From Acidimicrobiia bacterium (lineage in GTDB: Bacteria > Actinomycetota > Acidimicrobiia > IMCC26256 > PALSA-610): 64,000 bases of DNA. Position numbers and translations under genes: made by a program. Shown here piece by piece: positions 30,213 to 39,219 of this stretch (position 1 is the first letter of the stretch; every line of letters begins with the position of its first letter). The stretch spans positions 99,378 to 163,377 of the forward strand of contig JAOSJK010000001.1 in the NCBI GenBank assembly GCA_027494135.1, given 5' to 3'. The notes under the pieces are model-generated. The model searched no databases and was not told the DNA's origin. It was given only the letters and a program-made list of their open reading frames with translations.

Positions 30213-31061
30213 ATGAGCACGACGGGCGCAGTAGAGCCCACGATCGTCGTCATGGCAGCGGGCCTCGGCAGGCGCTTCGGCGGGTTGAAGCAGATCGCCC
30301 CGGTGGGCCCAAGAGGAGAGAGCCTCCTCGCGTACTCGCTCGACGACGCCGCGGCGGCCGGGTTCGGGCGGGTCGTCCTCGTGGTCCGCCGCGAGATCGA
30401 GGACGCGGTCCTCGCACACGTCCGGCAGCACTGCGGCGACCGCGACTACGTCGCGGTTCACCAGGACTGCTTCGGTCCCCCGCGCGCGACACCATGGGGG
30501 ACTGCCCACGCGATCGTCGCCTGCCGAGATGCCGTCGCCGCCCCCTTCGCTGTGGTGAACGCCGACGACCTCTACGGCGCCGCGGCTCTCACCCAACTCG
30601 GCGAGCACCTCCGTGGACCCGACTCGGGCCCGGGGCACGCTGCGCTCGTCGCGTACTCGATCGGCGACACGCTCTCGGCCGGTGGGGGCGTCTCACGCGC
30701 GACCGTCCACGTGACCGCCGACGGCAGGCTCGCGCGGATTCGGGAGCGCACGGGGGTGCGGGCTGTCGACGGGCGCATCGTCTCCGATACGGGTGAGCTC
30801 TCCCCGGATTCGCTCGTCTCGATGAACCTGTGGGGATTCGATCCGTCGGTCTTCGACCTCCTGGCGCCCCTAGTCGACTCGTTCATGGCCGACCACCCGG
30901 ACGACTCCGAGGAGATCGTGCTACCCGACGCCGTCGGAACGCTGATCGAGCGCGGGCAGATCGAGGTGACGGTCCTTCCGACGACCTCGAGATGGGTGGG
31001 CATCACGTTCGCCGAGGACGTCGCGCCGGCCCGCGCAGCCGTGCGTGCGATGCGGCGGTAG
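30213..31061 (+). CDS. NTP-transferase-family nucleotidyltransferase
   Basis: A 282-residue sugar-nucleotidyltransferase-like protein. The N-terminus has VVMAAGLGRRFGGLKQIAPV, the nucleotide-binding signature of the GT-A-like NTP_transferase fold, and VVNADDLYGAAAL carries the metal-binding Asp pair. The rest, including WGTAHAIVACRD, is consistent with glucose-1-phosphate nucleotidyltransferase relatives but the sugar is not identifiable. The ATG at 30213 is used because the upstream extension has no domain content and overlaps the divergent promoter region. Confidence 0.85.
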   Translation: MSTTGAVEPTIVVMAAGLGRRFGGLKQIAPVGPRGESLLAYSLDDAAAAGFGRVVLVVRREIEDAVLAHVRQHCGDRDYVAVHQDCFGPPRATPWGTAHAIVACRDAVAAPFAVVNADDLYGAAALTQLGEHLRGPDSGPGHAALVAYSIGDTLSAGGGVSRATVHVTADGRLARIRERTGVRAVDGRIVSDTGELSPDSLVSMNLWGFDPSVFDLLAPLVDSFMADHPDDSEEIVLPDAVGTLIERGQIEVTVLPTTSRWVGITFAEDVAPARAAVRAMRR

Positions 31062-31412
31062 CAGTCGCCAGCCGTGAACCATGTCGGTCCTGAGCTGGAC
31101 GGGCTTCGAGAGCACAGGCCGCCACTGGGCGGCACTTGACGAACGGCGACCGCGAGCGAGGAAGACGCGGTGATCCGTCCCCATCGCGAATCCGTATCCA
31201 CGTGCGGACACGCGATGGCGCTCAGTGACGCCCGACGGAGGACCAGGGCGTCCAGTGACCAGCGAGCGCAGACGTGATGCGTCCTTCGACCACGGATCCG
31301 CAAATCCGTGGGGCGGAGAAGTACTGGACCTCCGGGCTCAAGGTCTGTGCCGTCAGCGCTCATCGGTGCCTCTTGGGCCGGAGATCCAGACGTGAAGTGC
31401 CATGATGGACCC
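31062..31412 (+). other. Non-coding stretch upstream of mntA-hepT
   Basis: About 350 bases with no supported gene on either strand. The only clear structure is the perfect hairpin at 31290-31311 (separate entry). The region lies between the end of the nucleotidyltransferase gene and the toxin-antitoxin pair, so it may hold the pair's promoter and operator. Confidence 0.55.
31290..31311 (+). promoter_or_regulatory. Perfect 8-bp hairpin upstream of mntA
   Basis: CCACGGAT, loop CCGCAA, ATCCGTGG. The stem is perfect and lies about 100 bases before the mntA ATG. There is no T run, so it could be an operator or a factor-dependent terminator of the preceding gene. Function is inferred only from position. 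Confidence 0.5.
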
Positions 31413-31724
31413 ATGTCGTCCTCCCCAAGAGAGGGACTGACGCTGGCGGGGCTTCGGCGCCGTAGCGCGCAGCTCGCTGAGGTCTCTGCCCGTCGAGGGG
31501 CCAGCAATCTGCGCGTGTTCGGCTCGGTCGCCCGCGGCGAGGCGACGCCTTCGAGTGATCTCGATCTTCTCGTCGACCTGCAGCCGGGCCGCAGCTTGTT
31601 CGATCTCGGTGGACTGTTGATGGACCTCTCCGAGCTACTCGGGGTCGAGGTCGACGTGGTGACCGAGGCGGGTCTCAAGCCGCGCGTGCGTGACCGGGTG
31701 CTCGCCGAAGCGGTTGCGCTGTGA
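31413..31724 (+). CDS. mntA: MntA-type minimal nucleotidyltransferase antitoxin
   Basis: A 103-residue minimal nucleotidyltransferase with the diagnostic GSx10DxD motif, seen as [20 protein letters not shown]. In characterised type VII systems MntA neutralises HepT by transferring AMP to a tyrosine next to the HEPN active site. The ATG at 31413 gives the right domain size; a longer in-frame extension to 31308 lacks domain content. The stop overlaps the GTG of hepT (GTGA). Confidence 0.9.
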   Translation: MSSSPREGLTLAGLRRRSAQLAEVSARRGASNLRVFGSVARGEATPSSDLDLLVDLQPGRSLFDLGGLLMDLSELLGVEVDVVTEAGLKPRVRDRVLAEAVAL

Positions 31725-32050
31725 GGGACGACGAAGCTCGTGTTCTCGACATTGTCGAGACTTGCGACCAGATCATCGAGCACGTTGGGGTGGACCAGCA
31801 GCGCTTCGAGTCCGATCCACTTGTTCAAGCTGCGGCTCAGCGATGGCTCGAGATCATCGGCGAGGCTGCGCCTCGACTATCCGACGGATTCAAGAGAGCG
31901 CATCCGGAGGTGGCCTGGCGCGACCTCGTCGGAATGCGAAACATCCTGGCGCATGGCTACTTCGACGTGGATCGCGAGGTGATGTGGGCGGCCGTCAGTC
32001 GCGACGTGCCCGCTCTTCGCGATTCACTGATTCCGCCGCCGCCGAGCTGA
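31721..32050 (+). CDS. hepT: HepT-type HEPN toxin (DUF86)
   Basis: A 109-residue HEPN RNase-like protein. The active-site motif RX4HXY is seen as [11 protein letters not shown] near residue 72, with the tyrosine that MntA would AMPylate. Helices before it ([18 protein letters not shown], then [17 protein letters not shown]) fit DUF86. The GTG start overlaps the mntA stop. The pair forms an intact toxin-antitoxin operon, one of three TA loci in this window and the only one whose genes show neither a frameshift nor a doubtful start. Confidence 0.9.
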   Translation: MRDDEARVLDIVETCDQIIEHVGVDQQRFESDPLVQAAAQRWLEIIGEAAPRLSDGFKRAHPEVAWRDLVGMRNILAHGYFDVDREVMWAAVSRDVPALRDSLIPPPPS

Positions 32051-32349
32051 TTAGGCGCGACCATGTGGACCAGGCTCCGGTAAGTCGCCGAGAGCGGAGC
32101 GGCGGCCCGACGCTCGATTTCGTGATCCGTTTGGTAATCGACCCGGTGTGATGGGATCGAACTCGACGGATGGAGGGGACCGAGATCCCTGACAGCACGG
32201 GCGGATCCGCATCCGACGCCACGCACCGGACAGCCTTGATCGAACCCTGCACGCGACCGCCTTGACGGCCCCGAGGGGCGTCGGGGAGAGTACGAGCGGC
32301 CTTGTCGGAGCGGGACCACGGGACCGCAGCGATGCGAGACGGAGGCGAC
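32051..32349 (+). other. Non-coding stretch after hepT
   Basis: Roughly 300 bases between hepT and the enoyl-CoA hydratase. No convincing gene is visible. A GC-rich imperfect inverted repeat near 32262-32280 (GACGGCCCC / GGGGCGTC) may be a terminator. A Shine-Dalgarno GGAGG precedes the ATG at 32350. Confidence 0.5.
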
Positions 32350-33201
32350 ATGACCGACGCAGGTGTGGACTACGCAACGATCCTCCTCGACGTCGACGGT
32401 CCGGTCGCGAAGATCACCCTCAACCGTCCCGACCGCCTGAACGCGTGGAACTGGCGGATGGACGCCGAGATGCACCACGCGTTCCACCGTCTCGACAACG
32501 ACGATGCGATCCGCGCGATCGTCGTGACGGGCTCCGGGCGCGCGTTCTGCGCCGGCGCCGACCTCGGTGGCGGTGGCGACACGTTCGCCGGGACCGACAA
32601 GAGCACGGTCGGGACGCCCAAGGAGTGGTACTCGCTGTATCCGTCACCTCGGACTCCGCCTCACGACCTCGCGACCCCCGTAATCGCAGCGATCAACGGC
32701 GCGGCCGTGGGAGCAGGCCTGACGATGCCCATCACATTCGACCTCAGGTACGCGGCCGAAGATGCGAAGCTCGGGTTCGTCTTCAACCGGCGCGGCATCA
32801 TGCCCGACGCCGACATCCTCTGGACCGTCCCGCGAATGATCGGCTTCGCCCGGGGGCTCGACCTGCTGCTCACCGGTCGCATCTTCAGCGGCGCCGAGGC
32901 GGCGGAGTGGGGGCTCGTCTCACGCGCAGCACCGCGCGACGAGGTTCTCGAGGTGGCGATGGAGGCGGCGCACGACATTGCCACGAACACGGCGCCGGTG
33001 TCGGTGGCGATCACGAAGAAGCTCGCCTACCGGTTCCTGCGGGAGAGCGACCAGGCGGAGGCAGGCAGGCTCCAGGCGGACCTCTTCGCGTGGACCGGCC
33101 GGCAGGCCGACGCGGCCGAGGGAGTCATGGCATTCCTCGAGAAGCGCGAACCCGAGTGGAAGCTCTCCAAGACTGCAGACCTGCCCGACGCGGTACGTTG
33201 A
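32350..33201 (+). CDS. Enoyl-CoA hydratase/isomerase family protein
   Basis: A crotonase-fold protein of 283 residues. The CoA-binding oxyanion hole is formed by GSGRAFCAGADLGG and the AAINGAAVGAGLTMP glycine segment. A typical start is VDGPVAKITLNRPDRLNAWN. The Asp in NRRGIMPDADILWTVPRMIG sits where the second catalytic acid often lies. The ATG at 32350 follows GGAGG; a longer frame to 32302 has no better site. Its stop overlaps the ATG of the next acyl-CoA dehydrogenase (TGATG), a common pairing in fatty-acid or side-chain beta-oxidation. Confidence 0.93.
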   Translation: MTDAGVDYATILLDVDGPVAKITLNRPDRLNAWNWRMDAEMHHAFHRLDNDDAIRAIVVTGSGRAFCAGADLGGGGDTFAGTDKSTVGTPKEWYSLYPSPRTPPHDLATPVIAAINGAAVGAGLTMPITFDLRYAAEDAKLGFVFNRRGIMPDADILWTVPRMIGFARGLDLLLTGRIFSGAEAAEWGLVSRAAPRDEVLEVAMEAAHDIATNTAPVSVAITKKLAYRFLRESDQAEAGRLQADLFAWTGRQADAAEGVMAFLEKREPEWKLSKTADLPDAVR

Positions 33202-34430
33202 TGCCGGCCGCAGCCGAGCGCGGCCCTACGGTCGCCGCCGACCTCGACCTCGGTCCCGCCGCGCGCAGGTTCCGGTCCGAGATCCGGGAGTGGCTCGCGG
33301 CGAACAGGCCCGAGCCCCTCGAAGACACCGAGCGGGAGACCTACGGTCCGGGCCCGGGCTCTCCGTACTGGGAGTGGGGCGAGAGGCTCAGGGCGGCCGG
33401 ATACATCTGCGTCTCCTGGCCGCCGGAGCACGGCGGACGCGGCCTCTCGGGGATCGAGGTCGCCGTCATGAACGAGGAGTTCGCTCGTGCGGGCGCACCA
33501 CGCGTGACCCGTGGGATGGGTGAGGCACTGGTCGGCCCGGCGATCATCGTGCACGGCACCGATGAGCAGAAGGCGCACTTCCTGCCACGGATCATCTCCG
33601 GCGAGGACCGCTACTGCCAGGGCTTCAGCGAGCCCGGCGCCGGCTCCGACCTCGCGAACGTGCAGACCCGCGGCCTCGTCGACGGCGACGACATCGTCCT
33701 GAACGGCCAGAAGGTCTGGACGTCGTGGTACCACCACGCAACCACGGTCTTCTGCCTCTGCCGCACCGATCCCGACGCCCCTAAGCACCGCGGCATCTCC
33801 TACGTGCTGGTCCCACTGCACCGCGACGACGGGTCGGGCAACGGCGTCGAGTTCCGGCCGATCCGACAGATGACCGGCGATTCCCACTTCGCCGAGACGT
33901 TCCTCGACGACGCCCGCGCACCTCTCTTCAACGTGATCGGCGACATCGACAACGGGTGGCGGGTCGCGATGACGACCCTGGGCAACGAACGCGGCGGCGG
34001 TGCATCGACCCAACACGTGCAGTTCGCCCGCGAGATGTGGGCTCTCGCCAAGGAGGCCCGGGCGCGCGGCAGGAGCACCGACCCGGTGGTCCGCCAGCAG
34101 CTCGCGTGGGCGTACTGCCATGTGGAGATCATGCGCTTCCAGGGGCTGCGGCTGCTCTCCGCGATAGCCGCCAACCGCGACCCGGGACCCGGGGCCTCGA
34201 TGAGCAAGATGTTCTGGTCGGAGTATCAGCGCAGGCTCGGTGAGCACGCGATGAGCATCGTCGGACCCGACTCCCTGCTCACCGGCGACGGTTACTCGCT
34301 CGATCGGTGGACCGCGACGTTCCTCGGCACCAGGGCGCACACGATCTGGGGCGGGACGGCCGAGATCCAGCGCAACATCGTCGGCGAGCGCGTGCTCGGT
34401 CTACCGAAGGAGCCCCGCCCCGGTGCGTAG
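33201..34430 (+). CDS. Acyl-CoA dehydrogenase family protein
   Basis: A 409-residue flavoprotein. The FAD/acyl segments are CQGFSEPGAGSDLANVQTR and VLNGQKVWTSWYH. The C-terminal domain ends IWGGTAEIQRNIVGERVLGL. The proposed catalytic base is not in the canonical place, as in many actinobacterial sterol or side-chain dehydrogenases. It is coupled to the enoyl-CoA hydratase by overlapping stop and start. The substrate is unknown. Confidence 0.93.
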   Translation: MPAAAERGPTVAADLDLGPAARRFRSEIREWLAANRPEPLEDTERETYGPGPGSPYWEWGERLRAAGYICVSWPPEHGGRGLSGIEVAVMNEEFARAGAPRVTRGMGEALVGPAIIVHGTDEQKAHFLPRIISGEDRYCQGFSEPGAGSDLANVQTRGLVDGDDIVLNGQKVWTSWYHHATTVFCLCRTDPDAPKHRGISYVLVPLHRDDGSGNGVEFRPIRQMTGDSHFAETFLDDARAPLFNVIGDIDNGWRVAMTTLGNERGGGASTQHVQFAREMWALAKEARARGRSTDPVVRQQLAWAYCHVEIMRFQGLRLLSAIAANRDPGPGASMSKMFWSEYQRRLGEHAMSIVGPDSLLTGDGYSLDRWTATFLGTRAHTIWGGTAEIQRNIVGERVLGLPKEPRPGA

Positions 34431-34484
34431 ACACGTGCGACGATCGACGACTCCGATGCCGAGTGCCCCGACACACGTCGCGCC

Positions 34485-35330
34485 GTGACGCCGTCGGGTG
34501 AGTGGCCGGTGCTCGGGCCCGACGCGAGTGGTGCCATCGCGGATCTCTGCGCGCGCTCCATCGGGAGCCCGCCCGGAGCGGAGGAGATCGCCAAGACGCT
34601 CTTCAGCCCCGAGCAGCCCTCGGTCGTGCGCGGCGACCCCGAGGTGGGTGTCGTCGCAACCGGTCGTGGTCCTTTCGACCCGACCCAGGGATTCGTCCGC
34701 CTCATCGTCGTCGACCCCGCGCATCGCGGCCGGGGTCACGGGCGCTCCCTGATGGCGGCCGCGGAGCACGACCTCAGCGGTGTGGCGTCGATCACCGTCG
34801 GCACCGACGCGCCCTTCCACCTCTTTCCGGGAGTGGACACGACCGAGGTCGGACTCCTGTACCTCCTCGAACGGCTCCGCTACTCGCGCGAAGAGGCGAA
34901 CTTCAACATGGACGTCGACCTGGCGGCGGTGCCGCCGGACCCAGGGGGGACGCTCCTCGCCGGCGCCGCAGATCGCGAAGAGGTCGCTACGTGGCTCGGT
35001 GCACACTGGCCCCACTGGGGACCCGAGTCGCTGCGCGCCCTCGACCAGGGGACGCTGCTGATCGCCCGCGACGCCGACGGGCTCACGGGGTTCTGCGCGT
35101 GGGACGTGAACCATCCCGGTCTCCTCGGCCCGGTCGCGGTCCGACCCGACCTGCTGGGTCGCGGAGCGGGCGTCTCGCTCCTGCTCGGAGGGCTGCACAG
35201 GATGCGCGAGGGCGGGCGCCGGACGGCGGAGATCGGCTGGGTCGGGCCGATCGCGCCGTATGCACGCGCTGGTGCGCGGATCGGTCGGGTCTTCTTCGCC
35301 TACAGGAAGCGGATGCCTCCGGTGACCTAG
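34485..35330 (+). CDS. Tandem GNAT-fold N-acetyltransferase
   Basis: A 281-residue protein with two GNAT domains. The first (residues about 65-140) has the acetyl-CoA pyrophosphate loop VDPAHRGRGHGRSLM. The second (residues about 160-280) has VRPDLLGRGAGVSLL with a weaker loop. It starts with GTG at 34485, 54 bases after the dehydrogenase. The double-GNAT layout resembles mycothiol synthase-like proteins, but there is not enough similarity to name it. Confidence 0.8.
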   Translation: MTPSGEWPVLGPDASGAIADLCARSIGSPPGAEEIAKTLFSPEQPSVVRGDPEVGVVATGRGPFDPTQGFVRLIVVDPAHRGRGHGRSLMAAAEHDLSGVASITVGTDAPFHLFPGVDTTEVGLLYLLERLRYSREEANFNMDVDLAAVPPDPGGTLLAGAADREEVATWLGAHWPHWGPESLRALDQGTLLIARDADGLTGFCAWDVNHPGLLGPVAVRPDLLGRGAGVSLLLGGLHRMREGGRRTAEIGWVGPIAPYARAGARIGRVFFAYRKRMPPVT

Positions 35331-35365
35331 CACGACGGACGCGGGACGGCCTCGGTCGATCCCCG

Positions 35366-35761
35366 CTACTCGCCCACCGGCCAGTGCTCCACAGCTACAC
35401 CGGCCATGGTGAAGTCCTTCGGATTGCCGGTCGCGAGCCGCGCACCCAGACCGAAGGCGGCCGCCGCCACGAGGCAGTCGGCCTGGGTGATCGTGCGTCC
35501 CCGGCGCGCGGCGTCGCGCCTCCACGCACCGGCCCGACGACCTTCCTCCAGGCCGAGCGGCGCGATCCAGAGGCCGCCGAGCAGAGTGGCGGCACGTTCC
35601 TCCTCCCCGGGACGCAGGCCCCGAACCACCTCTTCCACGTTGACCGCGCAGACGTATGGGGTGTCGCCGCTGCCGCGCAGGCCCCGCAATCGTTCGACCG
35701 CTCCGGTCCGTCCCCTCAGGATGTCGATCAGAACGGTCGTGTCGAGGAGGACCGCCGCCAT
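35366..35761 (-). CDS. vapC: VapC-family PIN-domain ribonuclease toxin
   Basis: A 131-residue PIN domain. Acidic metal ligands are in VLLDTTVLIDILRG, in VNVEEVVRGL and in ITQADCLVAAAA. VapC toxins cut specific tRNA or rRNA sites. The ATG at 35761 overlaps the vapB stop by one base. The open frame upstream belongs to the vapB region in another frame. The pair is intact with no frameshift. Confidence 0.93.
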   Translation of the reverse strand: MAAVLLDTTVLIDILRGRTGAVERLRGLRGSGDTPYVCAVNVEEVVRGLRPGEEERAATLLGGLWIAPLGLEEGRRAGAWRRDAARRGRTITQADCLVAAAAFGLGARLATGNPKDFTMAGVAVEHWPVGE

Positions 35762-36000
35762 CAACCGACCCGACGCGCGTCCGCCCGCCGTCCCGACCTG
35801 ACCCAGCCGGCCGCATCGACGTCCCACTCGTGCCCGCTGTCGGGTATCGAACCGACCGCTGCCTCGATCAGCTCCCACCGGTGCTCTTGTTCGAGAGCAT
35901 GCGCGAGCGCCGCGGCGATGAACGCGCTCCTGCCCCGCGCTCCGACGCGCTCGTCGAGCCGCGCCACCAGGTCGTCGTCGACGCTTATGTGCAGTCGCAT
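35761..36000 (-). CDS. vapB: VapB-type antitoxin, probably leaderless
   Basis: A 79-residue antitoxin with a ribbon-helix-helix N-terminus MRLHISVDDDLVARLDERVG and a C-terminal toxin-binding tail. Two ATGs exist, at 36006 and 36000. A perfect -10 box TATAAT occupies 36012-36007, so transcription should begin about seven bases later, at the ATG at 36000. That start is therefore chosen as a leaderless one. It is coupled to vapC by a one-base overlap. Confidence 0.85.
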   Translation of the reverse strand: MRLHISVDDDLVARLDERVGARGRSAFIAAALAHALEQEHRWELIEAAVGSIPDSGHEWDVDAAGWVRSGRRADARRVG

Positions 36001-36006
36001 GGGCAT

Positions 36007-36043
36007 ATTATAGCCCACTGCTGCGCCCACTACTGGGCCCACT
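36007..36043 (-). promoter_or_regulatory. vapBC promoter with 12-bp spaced direct repeats
   Basis: A consensus TATAAT (on the minus strand at 36012-36007) is followed upstream by three copies of AGTGGGC. On the plus strand these read GCCCACT at 36013, 36025 and 36037, exactly 12 bases apart. The repeats cover the place where a -35 would lie, and no clear -35 is visible. This fits an operator for cooperative binding by VapB dimers. Confidence 0.7.
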
Positions 36044-36072
36044 CCAGTCCCCGTCCGTCTGCGGGTGCGGAG

Positions 36073-36953
36073 TCAGCCCTTCGGGCGGGAGCCGTAGTCG
36101 CCGAAGGGGTCGTCGCGCTCGCGCACTGCCTGGCGGAAGCCGACCTCGGTCGCGCGACCGACGAAGTCGAGGCCTTCCTGGGTGTGGCGCGCCACCCCGT
36201 CGAAGAGGGTGCCCAGCGTCCGGCTCGACGCCAGGCCCATGTTCTCGGCGGTCTGGTTGCAGAGCAGCTTCAGCATCACGAGCTGGTTGGTGGGGACCTG
36301 CGCCATCCTCCGGGCGAACGACGTCGCATGCTCCAGCAGATCGTCGTCGGCGACGCACTCGAGCACGAGCCCGATCCGGGCGGCCTCGGGCGCGGAGATC
36401 TCGTCGCCCGTGAGCAGATAGCGCTTCGCCCGCTCGAGCCCCATTCGGTACACCCACATCGCGGTCGTAGGGGTCCCCCAGACGCGCGAAGGCGGGTACC
36501 CGAGCTTCGCCCCCTCCGCGGCGATGATCATGTCAGTGCAGAGCACCATGTCGGTGCCGCCGCCGATGCACCAACCCTGGACGGCCGCGATCGTCGGCTT
36601 GGCGGCGTACCAGAGCTTCATGTAGGCGCTCACGAACGTGCTCATCCCGCGGTAGTCGGCCACGGAGTCCCAGACGCGCGCCGGCTCACCTGCGGGCCGC
36701 GCCGTCTGCGCCGCCTGAGCAGCCGTCGACCAGTCGAGGCCGTAGCCGGCGCAGAACGCCGGACCTTCGGCGCGCAGGAGGATCACCGCGCCGCGGGATC
36801 GGCGTCGAGGGCGTCGACCGCCGTCGCCAGCTCGTCGCGCAGCTGTGGCGTGATCGTGTTGTACTCGGCGGCGCGGCAGAGAACGATCGAGCCCACGCCC
36901 TCCTCTACCTCGATGCGGACGGTCTTCTCGGGTGCGGACGCGGGTCCGGGCAC
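36073..36953 (-). CDS. Enoyl-CoA hydratase/isomerase family protein (one frameshift)
   Basis: A crotonase-fold protein of about 293 residues. The start VPGPASAPEKTVRIEVEEGV at GTG 36953 has AGGAGG seven bases upstream. The frame breaks near 36785 after DALDADPAAR and resumes ILLRAEGPAFCAGYGLDW, the oxyanion-hole region; one missing G explains it. The second segment AAVQGWCIGGGTDMVLCTD completes the CoA site. It lies alone between vapBC and the saccharopine-dehydrogenase-like gene. Confidence 0.9.
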
Positions 36954-37016
36954 GGGGCGCCTCCTGCTGGAGCGGAGCCTGACCCCGGGACTGTACGGCA
37001 ACGCCCGAGTGCGCCC

Positions 37017-38251
37017 TCAGAACGCGAAGGGGATCTCCTCGCTCGCTCCGTCGGGGCCGACGTGCTCCAGGTGGAACGGCAGCCCTCCGCCGAGCGACGG
37101 GAACCCCTTCACGACGTCAGGGGCGAGGGCGAGCATCTCCGAGGGGACGACGGCTGCCTCCGGCGGCAGGACACCGGGCCCGGCGACGCGCCCACGCCGC
37201 AGCAGGATCGCACCCAGGGCGGCAGGGATCCCGGTCCCCTCGCCCGCGCCTTCCGTGGTGGAGGAGACGGAGCAGACATATGTGTGCGGAGCGCCGTCCT
37301 TCGTGCCGCCGACGACGACCTTGAGACAGCCCCCGGGGCCGGTGACTCCCGCCTCGCGGAGGAGCCGTGGACGCTCGGCCCGGATCAGCGCGACGGCCAC
37401 GTCGATCGGGGCGATGGAGTGCCCGTCGAGCTCGAGAGGTTCCTCGGCGCCGAGCCCAACGCGCACCAGGTCCATCGTGAGGCCGAAGTAGGTGAGGGGA
37501 ACACGACGCCGAGGTTCGTGGCCCGACGCAGCCCCGGCATGTAGCGGGGAAGCGTGATCGTCTCGGGGTGGGGGTAGGGGTAGGCCGGGTAGGTGCCGAC
37601 GTCGCGGAACTCGGTCTCCTGCACGAACCGCCTGCCGCTCTCCTCGAGCATCCGCACCTGGATCATCTCGCCGTCGACGAAGAGCGGGACGTCGTTGGTC
37701 ATCGCGTGGATCCGGTGCTTCAGGACTCCCGCGCCCTCGTCCGGCTCGCCGCCGTGGATGTGCATGATGTCGACCGACTCGATCTCGTCGAGGAGATCGT
37801 CGGCGCAGAGCCGGGCGAAGACGTTGGCAAGGCCCGGTGAGTTGCCCATGCCGATCAACGCGGTCACCCCCGCCGCGCGGGCGCGCTCGTCGAGGTCCAG
37901 CTGGCGGACTGTCGCGTCGAGGTCGTCGCAGACGTCGACGTAGTCGGCGCCGGCGGCTATCGCTGCCTCGAGGAGCGGCGGACCGAAGCGGTAGAAGGGG
38001 CCGACGCAGTTGAGCACTGCGTCGGCGCCGGTGATGACGCCTTCGACGCTCTCCGTCGAAGCAGCATCGAACCCCGCGCCGCTCAGGCCCTCGCGTCCCA
38101 CCTCGCCCGCAAGCGCACGGGCCGCTTCGCCGGCCGCGTCGGCGCGCTGGTCTGCGACGACTATCTCGTCGTAGTCGTCGGTGATCGCCAGCGCACGCAC
38201 TGCGATGCTCCCGATGCCACCACACCCGCCCAGTACGACGATCCTCGACAC
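37017..38251 (-). CDS. Saccharopine dehydrogenase-like oxidoreductase (one frameshift)
   Basis: About 411 residues. The N-terminal Rossmann fold is RIVVLGGCGGIGSIAVRAL, followed by the family segment NCVGPFYRFGPPLLEAAIAA and YVDVCDDLD. The frame breaks in the G run at 37496-37499 (one missing C on the coding strand), after which TYFGLTMDLVRVGLGAEEPL continues. It probably acts as an NAD(P)-dependent reductase on an amino acid or lipid-linked substrate, as in trans-acting enoyl reductase relatives; no substrate is certain. Confidence 0.87.
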
Positions 38252-38409
38252 GGTGCCTCCCTCTCCCGTCGGCGGACTCTACCGGGGGCCCGGTGGCTCA
38301 GGAGCGCCTGGGCCGGCCGCCAGGAGGGCGCGCGGACTTCCTCCGATCGGACTGGAAGGCTGGCCGTGTCACATTCGAGTGGACACTCGGCGAGAGAGGC
38401 AGGACCGAC

Positions 38410-39195
38410 ATGCCAGCGCAGACCTCCTTCCCTCACGGCACTCCGTCGTGGGTAGACCTACCCAGCACCGACGTCGAAGCCGCGAGCAGCTTCTACTCCG
38501 CCCTCTTCGGGTGGGACGTGGCGCCCGCCGAGCAGCAGGACGCCGGCGACTACCGGATGGCCCGGCTCAACGGTGCCTACGTCGCCGGGATTGCCCAGCA
38601 GCAGCCGGAGGCCGCCGCTTCGGGCGCGCCACCCATGTGGAACACCTACGTGACGGTCGACGACGTCGACGCGGCAGCCGAGCAGATCGAGAAGGCCGGC
38701 GGCACCGTCCTCATGAAGCCGACCGACATCGTCGACGCAGGTCGCATGGCCTTCGCGATGGACCCCGGCGGCGCGGCCTTCGCCGTATGGGAGGCGCGCA
38801 ACCACAAGGGCGCGGGCATCGTCAACGAGCCGGGGACGCAGTGCTGGAACGAGCTGAACACGCGCGACACCGACGGCGCCACGCGCTTCTACGGGACCAT
38901 CTTCGGGTGGGAGGCCCGCGCGTCGGCGAGCGACGCCATGCCCTACACCGAGTTCCACCTCGGGGAGCGACCGATCGGCGGGATGATCCGCATGACCGAG
39001 GAGTGGGGCGATGCTCCGCCGCACTGGATGGTCTACTTCGCGGTAGAGGACTGCGACGCGACCGTCGCCAAGTGCGCCGCCCTCGGGGGGAAGGAGTGCG
39101 TGCCGGCCACGGACATCCCCGTCGGACGCTTCGCCGTGTTGGAGGACCCGCAGGGCGCGACGTTCTCGGTCATCCGGTTGAACGAGGCCTCCTGA
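38410..39195 (+). CDS. Double VOC-domain (glyoxalase-like) protein
   Basis: A 261-residue protein with two VOC modules. The first (residues about 10-130) has SWVDLPSTDVEAASSFYSAL and ends DPGGAAFAVWEARNH. The second (residues about 140-260) has CWNELNTRDTDGATRFYGTI and ends VLEDPQGATFSVIRL. Related actinobacterial proteins are annotated as glyoxalase/bleomycin-resistance or hydroxylase-type. The ATG at 38410 is chosen because the upstream extension lacks domain character. Confidence 0.87.
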   Translation: MPAQTSFPHGTPSWVDLPSTDVEAASSFYSALFGWDVAPAEQQDAGDYRMARLNGAYVAGIAQQQPEAAASGAPPMWNTYVTVDDVDAAAEQIEKAGGTVLMKPTDIVDAGRMAFAMDPGGAAFAVWEARNHKGAGIVNEPGTQCWNELNTRDTDGATRFYGTIFGWEARASASDAMPYTEFHLGERPIGGMIRMTEEWGDAPPHWMVYFAVEDCDATVAKCAALGGKECVPATDIPVGRFAVLEDPQGATFSVIRLNEAS

Positions 39196-39219
39196 GACAG
39201 ACGCTCGGGGAATCGCGGC

